This document shows positions 15,820 through 21,049 of a stretch of DNA of 22,776 bases, piece by piece. A program made the translations under genes and the position numbers. A model generated the notes under the pieces. That model did no database searches. It worked only from the letters and a program-made list of their open reading frames with translations, and was not told where the DNA came from. The stretch comes from a virus. Location of the stretch: the IMG/VR virus record IMGVR_UViG_3300035698_010122, positions 1 to 22,776 of that record, one strand, 5' to 3'. Each line of letters begins with the position of its first letter. Position 1 is the stretch's first letter.

Positions 15820-16448
15820 GTTGTCACCATTATAAAGTCGCTGTGGATGGAGGCACTTTGTCTGTACCCTAGTTTATTAAGGAATTTAATCGCGGCGTAA
15901 CGATCATCAACAAAGTAACCGTGATCCTTTTGCTCTACACAAATCACCGGCTTACACCTTTTAATCGTCTCAATTGCGCCCTCACACACAAATAACTCAT
16001 AGCCTTCGACATCAATCTTTATAAGATCAACATTTTCAAGGTTAAAATCATCGAGTCGTTTAATTTCTGCTTTTACATTCCCTTTTTCGTCTAAATGGGT
16101 ATGCCCTGTATTGTCGTCTTCCCATTTCAACATCACTTCGCCAGTTTTGTTTCCCAGCGCGCAATCATTCAATGAGTAGTTCCCCGCTACATTTTCCCGG
16201 AAACATTCGCGATGTTCAGGGATAGGCTCAAAGGCGATCACTTCCTCGAAGTCTTTTACTAGATGCATTGACCATAGCCCAACGTGACCACCAATATCTA
16301 CCGCTACCCGTTTTTGTTTACAAGCGTCGATTGATAATCTTATTCGGTCATATTGATACGTGCCGTTTTGAACCACTTCCGAGAACTCGGCTAAATGAAC
16401 TTCTTTATCAGGAAACCAGATATTGTTGACTTGCTTCATAGACCTCAT
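15816..16448 (-). CDS. FkbM-family SAM-dependent methyltransferase
   Basis: This 210-residue protein has clear FkbM hallmarks: SAM motif I VAVDIGGHVGLWS (48-60), acidic post-motif FEPIPEHRECFRENV (73-87) and the family signature LIKIDVEGYELFVCEGA (142-158). FkbM enzymes usually O-methylate sugars or glycosylated natural products, which agrees with the surrounding glycosyltransferases, so I infer capping of a sugar they add. Two ATGs are possible: 16448 and 16439 (M-K-Q-V-N-N). Each has GAGG three bases upstream, and both overlap the preceding gene, by 41 or 32 bases. Its stop overlaps the GT8-like gene as ATGA. Confidence 0.88.
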   Translation of the reverse strand: MRSMKQVNNIWFPDKEVHLAEFSEVVQNGTYQYDRIRLSIDACKQKRVAVDIGGHVGLWSMHLVKDFEEVIAFEPIPEHRECFRENVAGNYSLNDCALGNKTGEVMLKWEDDNTGHTHLDEKGNVKAEIKRLDDFNLENVDLIKIDVEGYELFVCEGAIETIKRCKPVICVEQKDHGYFVDDRYAAIKFLNKLGYRQSASIHSDFIMVTT

Positions 16449-17094
16449 CTACCTCAATTTGGCTCATCATTGTTTTACAATGATCGCACTTAGTTAAACT
16501 CCCGCATGGCGGGGCATTATTTGCCCTGATATTGATATGATCGTCATATCCTAATGTATCAGGACGAGTCATGCCGCCCCATAAAACAACTGAGGGCGTG
16601 TTAAATGCCGCCGCCGCATGATGCAACGCACCATCGACGCCGATAAATAATTTAGCGTGCTTCACATATAGAAAAGCGGTTCTGATATCGGTTTTTATGC
16701 CGGTAACGCCCGCTAGTTTGGGTTTCCCGTATAGTGGCTGAATTATTTCACAATCAAGGCGATCGACTAATTGTTGCCACTTCCACCATGATTTATTTTC
16801 GGAAAAACCTGATTTCGTGTACGGATCGATAAAGATATAGTCTTTGTCAACTTGTCCGGAGACGTACAAATCCCCTCGAATAGCTTTAAAGTGGGGATTG
16901 AATACAAGCCTATTGTGAACGATGGCTTCGACATAAGGGCGGTTGCCTTTTCTGTTTTTCAGTATTATATCATTACCAATAAACGGATTATTCAAAAAAG
17001 CGGCTTCGTATTGCCTTTTCTGAACTTTTTCGTACTCAATGGTAGAGCGCAGGCCGGTATTTGCGTATATCTCACGCACTTGACCGGTTGCCAT
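16408..17094 (-). CDS. GT9-like (heptosyltransferase-type) glycosyltransferase, uncertain start
   Basis: This protein has 228 residues from the only canonical start (MATGQVREIY). The C-terminal half is GT9-like: YIFIDPYTKSGF (86-97), KWQQLVDRL, then LFIGVDGALHHAAAAFNTPSVVLWGG (149-174), the nucleotide-sugar-binding element in ADP-heptose transferases. The CGSLTKCDHCKTM tail has three cysteines. It is short for GT9 (about 330). In-frame codons just upstream, without a stop, encode F-K-I-G-Y-G-D-Y-I, and GT9 proteins begin with a strand-loop carrying G-D whose Asp is a proposed catalytic base. I think the true protein includes it, through a -1 frameshift or an AUA start (see 17115-17121). Confidence 0.72.
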   Translation of the reverse strand: MATGQVREIYANTGLRSTIEYEKVQKRQYEAAFLNNPFIGNDIILKNRKGNRPYVEAIVHNRLVFNPHFKAIRGDLYVSGQVDKDYIFIDPYTKSGFSENKSWWKWQQLVDRLDCEIIQPLYGKPKLAGVTGIKTDIRTAFLYVKHAKLFIGVDGALHHAAAAFNTPSVVLWGGMTRPDTLGYDDHINIRANNAPPCGSLTKCDHCKTMMSQIEVDEVYEASQQYLVS

Positions 17095-17111
17095 GATGTA
17101 ATCGCCGTAAC

Positions 17112-17765
17112 CTATTTTAAATTCCCCTTCTTGTGGTGTCCAAACGGGAAAACGCGGTCGAAAATATTAACCGTGCCTTCTGCTTTTGGGCTTAGATTCT
17201 TTGATTCAACGGCTGTTTGTCGTCGAACAACATCAAAAACAAACCCGTCATGCCACTCTGAAAGGTCTAAAACCTTCTCAGACAGGTATATATCTTCGTA
17301 TGCGTCCGTAAATCGGACATTATCAGGGTGATCGGCGTCCCAACCGACAAAAGAGGTACATACATTGAACCCAATTCGACCCATATAGCATAAATAGGTG
17401 TTTTTCAGGCAGTTTTTAAGGAATTTGGCCTCTACTTTGGCCTTTAGCACTACATCTGAATCAATCCAGAAGACTTTTCCGCCTTTCCTGAGTTCTGCTA
17501 TCTGGGCAAAGGACTTCCGGCAGAAGCGGCTTAACTGGTATCGATAGTCAGGTATGTTCAAAGTTGAACTTACCCGTTGCATCTTCAGGTAATTCCCCAT
17601 TATAGGCGCAAGCGGCAAGTAGGTGATTCGTTTGCTTTTCGGGAAACTCTGCTTAACTTCATAATAAACCGTTAATGGGAAATCGCAGAATTTAATATAG
17701 GACTTAAGAAACTTTTCTCCGTAGAGCTTGTATCCATCGTCCCCAAAGGAGGTGACAAAACGCAT
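17112..17765 (-). CDS. DSD-motif glycosyltransferase of marine-phage type
   Basis: This 217-residue protein has a GT-A-type DxD motif at VFWIDSDVV (Asp102, Asp104). The N-terminus MRFVTSFGDDGYKLYGEKFLKSY and a mid-part LTVYYE fit small glycosyltransferases common in marine phages and in bacterial capsule loci. SEWHDGFVFDVVRR (about 169-182) and FPFGHHKKGN at the end (aromatic-His-Lys-Gly) are also typical of this group. The start has GAGG seven bases upstream and lies 94 bases inside the preceding gene, a long overlap with both ends apparently real. The stop TAG is directly preceded by TTTAAAA, a slippery heptamer in the correct phase. Substrate unknown. Confidence 0.75.
   Translation of the reverse strand: MRFVTSFGDDGYKLYGEKFLKSYIKFCDFPLTVYYEVKQSFPKSKRITYLPLAPIMGNYLKMQRVSSTLNIPDYRYQLSRFCRKSFAQIAELRKGGKVFWIDSDVVLKAKVEAKFLKNCLKNTYLCYMGRIGFNVCTSFVGWDADHPDNVRFTDAYEDIYLSEKVLDLSEWHDGFVFDVVRRQTAVESKNLSPKAEGTVNIFDRVFPFGHHKKGNLK
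17115..17121 (-). other. Candidate -1 frameshift heptamer T TTA AAA (or AUA start site)
   Basis: On the minus strand the last sense codons before the TAG at 17114-17112 read AAT TTA AAA, so T TTA AAA is a slippery X XXY YYZ heptamer in the correct zero frame. After a -1 slip the reading is TTT AAA ATA GGT TAC GGC GAT TAC ATC ATG, joining in frame to the GT9-like gene. Alternatively the AAGGGG at 17125-17130, eight bases before the ATA, could direct initiation at that AUA. I see no strong downstream hairpin. Function inferred. Confidence 0.45.
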
Positions 17766-18322
17766 AAATTAACCTCATAGTGTTCTGCTATCTCAAGTAA
17801 CATTCGATGCTCAATATCCCATTTATGGTTATGAGACACCGTTGTTTTTGGATTGTATACAGAATAATAGTCAAGTTTAGGATCCATTAATGTGTCGAAT
17901 CCCGCCAATATAATTTGTCCACCAATTCGGTGACACGCAATAATTACCGCAGCAAGGCCAGTTGAGACGTTGCGCCCGTCTGCACCGTTACCTTTAAAGC
18001 CGGAGCGACTTCTAAAAATATCATTCCAGTATTCAGTTTCTTCGACCGGGATGATGTAGTTTTTCCCTATTAGCTTCGATTCTTTATTTTTGTCCCAACT
18101 GCCTTTTTTGGGATAGCACCAATATTCTCTAGGCTCGTCCTGCCCGAGCATATTTTGAAGGACTTCGGTTGAACTGCAGATATAATCTGTTTTCATCCCG
18201 TAATCGGCTTTATTGTAAAATCTCTTATAGTGTTTTAGCCGAACTACAGTGTGCTGGTCTATTTTATCGCCCAGACCCGCGCCCATAAGTGACCGGCCAT
18301 GCCCAATAATTATCGTCCCCAT
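17672..18322 (-). CDS. GT29-like (sialyltransferase-type) protein
   Basis: This 216-residue protein has an N-terminal IIIGHGRSLMGAGLGDKID (4-22), in which G-x-G-x-S-L resembles the L-sialylmotif region of GT29/GT42 enzymes. VVRLKHYKRF and the ADYGMKTDYICSST segment follow. A second conserved block, NVSTGLAAVIIACHRIGGQIILAGFD (about 118-143), resembles the S-motif: S-T-G at the helix start and an x-L-x-G-F-D strand. HNHKWDIEHRMLLEIA (about 164-179) carries His residues in the usual place near the C-terminus. Similar short proteins occur in phage and bacterial polysaccharide loci. CMP-sialic acid as donor is not shown; only the fold pattern is suggested. Its last 30 codons overlap the next gene in another frame. 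Confidence 0.6.
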   Translation of the reverse strand: MGTIIIGHGRSLMGAGLGDKIDQHTVVRLKHYKRFYNKADYGMKTDYICSSTEVLQNMLGQDEPREYWCYPKKGSWDKNKESKLIGKNYIIPVEETEYWNDIFRSRSGFKGNGADGRNVSTGLAAVIIACHRIGGQIILAGFDTLMDPKLDYYSVYNPKTTVSHNHKWDIEHRMLLEIAEHYEVNLCVLSPPLGTMDTSSTEKSFLSPILNSAISH

Positions 18323-19320
18323 CTTTCACATACTCTCATTGATTTATACCAAGGGGTTCGCCAAACGCCTTTCCCGGTCATGTATGGCCATTTTAACCGA
18401 TTGTTGCCCGTCCCGAGTTCATTCATTTTCTGATAGGGCGGCTTTATTGCCATAACAAACTGTCCCATTGACCCCGCAACATGGCAAATATAGGAAAATA
18501 CGGAAAACACTTCTCTCACGGCGTACACCAAGGCAAAGACTTCCTCCATGTCATTATGATCAAGCTCAGGGTTCGCCATCCATGAAGGACATTCAGCGCC
18601 ACAAATTTCGCCATCGACTCGGGCGTATTGCAAGCTGACAACGCCTCCTTCCAGAAAGACATCGGGATTGATATCAGATCGTCCCCCCGACCACGAGACA
18701 CCGGTATGGTCGCCGTAAATTTCCTTGTATTTTTTAACGCGCTCCATATCAGGCAAGAGATACGGGGTGCCTGGTGGAGTGATACCCATACGATAACACC
18801 GCAACAAGTCTCCGGCCGGGACAAAGCTATCGAATTCACCTTCTTGATAATCTTCAGGCGTATTTCCCTGCCCCGGTTCGCGCCGCCAGCGTGAAATAAA
18901 GGTCGCGTTTGGGAAAGAGCGTCTAAAAATTGGCAGTAACCGGTCGTCACACTCAATCACCGCAGATGGGCAATCTTTTAAAAATTCGGCAAAGACGGAC
19001 GCGAATAGTATTTCATCCCCTATGCCTTGCTCCGCCAGAATTAGACATTTTTCGTCTTTTCCTGCCCATTTCGGGTATATCCAATCTCTATAAAAGAAGT
19101 CGAGCGCCCATTTTGAGCGGAATTCGTACCCTTGAAAGGAGAAATCCCCGTTCATAAGTCTTGCCGCCGCTAAGCGCCAATTCCATTGTGGATCGTCATT
19201 TTTAAATTGGAGTCGACCCTGCTTTTCCATTTTTTTGAGCCGTTTAACCAACCTGTCCCGTTTAAAGGGAGGCATTTCGTTCTCATTAACAACGGTTATC
19301 AGCGCGTCAAGGTCGCTCAT
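18310..19320 (-). CDS. GT9-like glycosyltransferase of the TPR-associated type
   Basis: This is a 336-residue protein. The N-terminal 85 residues are helical (two helical hairpins, TPR-like remnants) and end in WIYPKWAGKDEKCLIL. Next comes AEQGIGDEILFASVFAEFL (96-114): the E-Q-G-x-G-D-E loop is the glycan-binding/catalytic loop of TPR-linked GT9-like proteins, followed by VIECDDRLLPIFRRSFP. Towards the end, SVFSYICHVAGSMG fits the usual nucleotide-sugar loop with HxAG-x-x-G, and a Trp-rich tail follows. It is the first enzyme of the cassette, and its ATG overlaps the preceding small gene as ATGA. The two GT9-like genes are only weakly similar to each other by eye. Substrate unknown. Confidence 0.8.
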   Translation of the reverse strand: MSDLDALITVVNENEMPPFKRDRLVKRLKKMEKQGRLQFKNDDPQWNWRLAAARLMNGDFSFQGYEFRSKWALDFFYRDWIYPKWAGKDEKCLILAEQGIGDEILFASVFAEFLKDCPSAVIECDDRLLPIFRRSFPNATFISRWRREPGQGNTPEDYQEGEFDSFVPAGDLLRCYRMGITPPGTPYLLPDMERVKKYKEIYGDHTGVSWSGGRSDINPDVFLEGGVVSLQYARVDGEICGAECPSWMANPELDHNDMEEVFALVYAVREVFSVFSYICHVAGSMGQFVMAIKPPYQKMNELGTGNNRLKWPYMTGKGVWRTPWYKSMRVCERWGR

Positions 19321-19475
19321 GACAGTTCATTCAAAAATTCGATTATTTCATTAATCTTATATTCAAGATTAATAAGCCTTTGCTCAGTAGAGATATTATT
19401 GTCCACATATTTAGTGTTATTTATATTGTGTGATATAAAATTATTGGCCGTTACTTCCGGTAATTTCTCAATCAT
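19317..19475 (-). CDS. 52-residue Asn-rich peptide, translationally coupled
   Basis: This short open frame runs from ATG (19475-19473) to TGA (19319-19317) and encodes 52 residues, beginning MIEKLPEVTANNF and ending NEIIEFLNELS. The first half is Asn/Ile-rich; the last 25 residues form an amphipathic helix with Leu/Ile at heptad spacing. The start overlaps the previous stop and the stop overlaps the next start, both as ATGA, and AAGGAAG lies just before the ATG. This exact fit between genes is the main evidence that it is real. It might be a small partner of the glycosyltransferases or a coupling leader; function unknown. Confidence 0.65.
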   Translation of the reverse strand: MIEKLPEVTANNFISHNINNTKYVDNNISTEQRLINLEYKINEIIEFLNELS

Positions 19476-19726
19476 TTCGCTTCCTTTTTTAATTTAGCAC
19501 GTCTTTTCTTCATGTAATCCCGTTGGTACGCAACCTTGTCGAATTTCGCACCAGTCTTCCGCTTATCTGCCGAAGGCTCGATTTTTTTTGAGATACCGAC
19601 TGTCTGCCTAAAACCACACCATTTACACCATAACTGCGTATCTCCTTCTGGATAAATAGGCGGGGCATAGTGCCAATTGTATTTATGTGCCAATCTCATC
19701 ATAAACCGATAAACCTCCCCGCTCAT
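19472..19726 (-). CDS. Small basic protein with one CxxC pair
   Basis: This 84-residue protein has a basic C-terminal third (AYQRDYMKKRRAKLKKEAK) and one CKWCGF motif (residues 34-39) preceded by a Trp, a half-zinc-ribbon look. TRP/TYR-rich residues 15-35 (YNWHYAPPIYPEGDTQLWC) are unusual. The last residues resemble the YQREYM-KKRRA tails of small phage zinc-finger-like proteins, which probably bind nucleic acid. A full zinc site would need two such proteins or extra His ligands, and none is obvious. It overlaps both neighbours by ATGA. Role as a regulator or packaging accessory is inference. Confidence 0.65.
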   Translation of the reverse strand: MSGEVYRFMMRLAHKYNWHYAPPIYPEGDTQLWCKWCGFRQTVGISKKIEPSADKRKTGAKFDKVAYQRDYMKKRRAKLKKEAK

Positions 19727-19881
19727 GGCCGCACCCGATTATAAGCCACTAATAACTCCAAGTAAGCAACCGCGTAAGTCGGCGGTTCCTCCCCCCATGC
19801 GCTCACAGTGCGAGTATTTAGCCCCAATCTTCTGGATAGCTCAGCCTTGGTAATGCCAGCTCTTTCCAGTAATTCCTCCAT
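19723..19881 (-). CDS. Small helix-turn-helix protein (first gene of the late operon)
   Basis: This 52-residue protein (MEELLERAGITKAELSRRLG...) has a helix-turn-helix of Cro/XRE type: helix 2 ITKAELSRRLG (10-20) and recognition helix NTRTVSAWG (22-30), followed by a C-terminal helix AVAYLELLVAYNRV. Minimal Cro-like proteins of this size occur in phages and usually act as dimers. GGAGG sits four bases before the ATG. It is the first gene after two promoter-like sequences that include a 12-bp palindrome, so it may regulate its own operon or act as a late switch. An alternative is a packaging role, since some small terminase subunits carry such a fold; 52 residues is short for that. Confidence 0.75.
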   Translation of the reverse strand: MEELLERAGITKAELSRRLGLNTRTVSAWGEEPPTYAVAYLELLVAYNRVRP

Positions 19882-19911
19882 AAAACCTCCATAGATGTGC
19901 GTCTTTTATAG

Positions 19912-19954
19912 ATGATAAGACTATATATATAGATAAGCAATGAATCTTTTTCAA
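19912..19954 (-). promoter_or_regulatory. Two overlapping sigma-70-like promoters with a 12-bp palindrome
   Basis: Minus-strand promoter 1 is TTGCTT (19940-19935), 17 bases, TATCAT (19917-19912). Promoter 2 is TTGAAA (19954-19949), 17 bases, TATATA (19931-19926). The perfect palindrome CTATATATATAG (19921-19932) lies between the -35 and -10 boxes and would suit a dimeric repressor such as the downstream helix-turn-helix protein. GATAAG occurs on either side. A 30-40 base leader runs to the ATG at 19881. Confidence 0.6.
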
Positions 19955-20020
19955 CGGATTAAGGCAGAGAGAGAGAAAAAGGGCTGTAAAATTTGGACGG
20001 GGGACTATACCAGTGAGCGA

Positions 20021-20035
20021 GCCCCGAAAGGGGGG
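20021..20035. other. GC-rich hairpin with GAAA tetraloop inside the noncoding region
   Basis: The sequence GCCCC GAAA GGGGGG forms a 4-bp CCCC/GGGG stem with a GAAA loop in an AT-rich surround, with another G5 run at 19999-20003. No T-run follows on either strand, so it is not an intrinsic terminator. A cohesive-end or packaging site, or an RNA structure, is possible. Confidence 0.4.
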
Positions 20036-20153
20036 ATAGGGTGCGCGATTCCGTCAAAATGCCGTATATATCAATCATTTAACATAATGGGTGTTATACG
20101 CAGTTGACCTAAGAGCTAGACAGGGCAAGGGCTCAAGTTATCAACAGGCACTA

Positions 20154-20169
20154 TGTTTATCAGTAAACA
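20154..20169. repeat. Perfect inverted repeat TGTTTA-TCAG-TAAACA
   Basis: Six-base arms are perfect complements around a 4-base centre. It looks like an operator half-site pair. Related words recur in the same gap: TGTTAAACA at 20383-20391, GGTTAAACA at 20461-20469 and TGTTTAACA at 20505-20513, with ATTTAACA at 20077-20084. A protein-binding array is plausible; AT-rich background makes chance matches possible. Confidence 0.45.
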
Positions 20170-20533
20170 CTAACATTCAATAGAATCAACAACTTAAGCG
20201 CTGTATACTAAGTAACCATCAAGCCAATACACTGGCGCGATATAAGCTAACTACCTGATAAACCTTATGTAATACCTGGTGGGCTCAAATTGTTTTATTC
20301 CTGACAACTATAATGTATGGACAAAGAACTACCATTTTTATATCAATCAATCACTTAGCTACCTTAAGCTATACGTTACCAATGTTAAACAGATACAAGC
20401 CATTATAGGCACCGAATAAAGCCACAAACAGCATTAAGCCATAGTCTTTTAGTTCTTAAGGGTTAAACAGTGCGTGCAGCCATTTAACGAGACTGTCTCA
20501 TGGATGTTTAACAAGTGAAGGGTGAATAAGCAG

Positions 20534-20556
20534 CGCTTAGAGTTAAGCGGTTTTTA
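20534..20556 (+). terminator. Plus-strand terminator-like hairpin at the convergent end
   Basis: CGCTTA GAGT TAAGCG (20534-20549), a perfect 6-bp stem, is followed by G and TTTTTA on the plus strand. It would stop transcription coming rightward from the noncoding gap. The stem overlaps the stop codon of the minus-strand gene at 20543. The stem is only half GC, so it is a weak candidate. Confidence 0.45.
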
Positions 20557-20884
20557 CTTCCGATATAATAGGCACTAGGTTAAAGCCTTTATCCTTTAAG
20601 CCTTGGCGTATCTTTCCAGACTTATCATTGATAATGGTATCAACAACTTTTTCAACAGCCATGACAGGATCGAACGTCTTTCGGATCTCTTTCAAGTCTT
20701 CCGGGGCTACTTTGGGAAGGATTCTTTCTACTTGGTTCTTAATAGCGTTTATCTGTGCAACGCTGCAGGACTTCTCTCCCATTGCGATCTCAAACTCTAA
20801 TTTTAATAGCTTAGTAAGGTTTGCCGCAGTCGTCTGGCGTGCGGTATTAATATGCCTGTTTAATAAGTTTACGTCGTCGGCCAT
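20543..20884 (-). CDS. Helical 113-residue protein, unknown (terminase small subunit candidate)
   Basis: This 113-residue protein is nearly all helical, with helices near residues 3-30 (LLNRHINTARQTTAANLTKLL), 30-55 (with SCSVAQINAIKNQV) and 60-95 (LKEIRKTFDPVMAVEKVVDTIIND). No signal peptide or membrane segment is present. AAGGAA lies upstream of the ATG and a perfect TATAAT at 20936-20931 could drive it. It is the only minus-strand gene outside the late operon, separated from it by 660 noncoding bases, and no small terminase subunit is recognised beside terL. Size and helical content would suit a small terminase subunit, but this is weak evidence; a regulator or early factor is as likely. 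Confidence 0.65.
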   Translation of the reverse strand: MADDVNLLNRHINTARQTTAANLTKLLKLEFEIAMGEKSCSVAQINAIKNQVERILPKVAPEDLKEIRKTFDPVMAVEKVVDTIINDKSGKIRQGLKDKGFNLVPIISEVKTA

Positions 20885-20930
20885 CTTATTGATTTCCTTG
20901 ACGTTTTTTAATAGTAATAAACATACTCAT

Positions 20931-20957
20931 ATTATACGCTCATTTTATACAATGTAA
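20931..20957 (-). promoter_or_regulatory. Candidate promoter for the 20543-20884 gene
   Basis: Minus-strand TATAAT (20936-20931) is a perfect -10 box. The best -35 is TTACAT (20957-20952), 15 bases away, a weak match. The leader to the ATG at 20884 is about 40 bases. It diverges from the plus-strand promoter at 20984. Confidence 0.5.
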
Positions 20958-20983
20958 TAGGGCAAATGATATTAAATAAGTCC

Positions 20984-21012
20984 TTGCGTTGTACTACATT
21001 TAGTACTATAGT
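20984..21012 (+). promoter_or_regulatory. Sigma-70-like promoter of the plus-strand gene set
   Basis: TTGCGT (20984-20989), a 17-base spacer and TATAGT (21007-21012) stand upstream of the gene at 21050, whose ATG follows AAAGGAG. The 13-bp direct repeats at 20988 and 21011 overlap both boxes, so a regulator bound there would control this promoter. Confidence 0.65.
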
Positions 21013-21023
21013 TGTACTACATT
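20988..21023. repeat. 13-bp direct repeat GTTGTACTACATT x2 (operator candidate)
   Basis: Copies at 20988-21000 and 21011-21023 are identical and start 23 bases apart, about two helical turns, so they face the same side of DNA. Between them lies the palindrome TAGTACTA (21001-21008). They overlap the -35 and -10 of the plus promoter. Confidence 0.75.
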
Positions 21024-21049
21024 AGATATTAACAAAGGAGAATACAATC

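Larger units (their letters stand above)
19955..20533. other. Noncoding region between the late operon and the early side
   Basis: No open frame here has a credible ribosome site. The stretch is AT-rich apart from a GC island at about 19996-20050. It contains repeated TTAAGC (20194, 20364, 20434), GGGCTCAARTT twice (20129 and 20281), a TTATCAACA one base from the DnaA-box consensus (20138-20146), and TGTTTAACA/GTTAAACA-type motifs. No tRNA cloverleaf or strong sigma-70 promoter was seen inside it. Likely uses are packaging start, replication origin, operator array or a small RNA; none is proven. Confidence 0.5.

Noticed and set aside
16852-17331. Plus-strand frame of 159 codons across the GT9-like start
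   Set aside because: It is antisense to two glycosyltransferase genes; no Shine-Dalgarno or conserved pattern.
20290-20314. TTGTTT ... TATAAT as a plus-strand promoter
   Set aside because: The spacer is only 13 bases, too short for a sigma-70 promoter, and no better -35 is at 16-18 bases.
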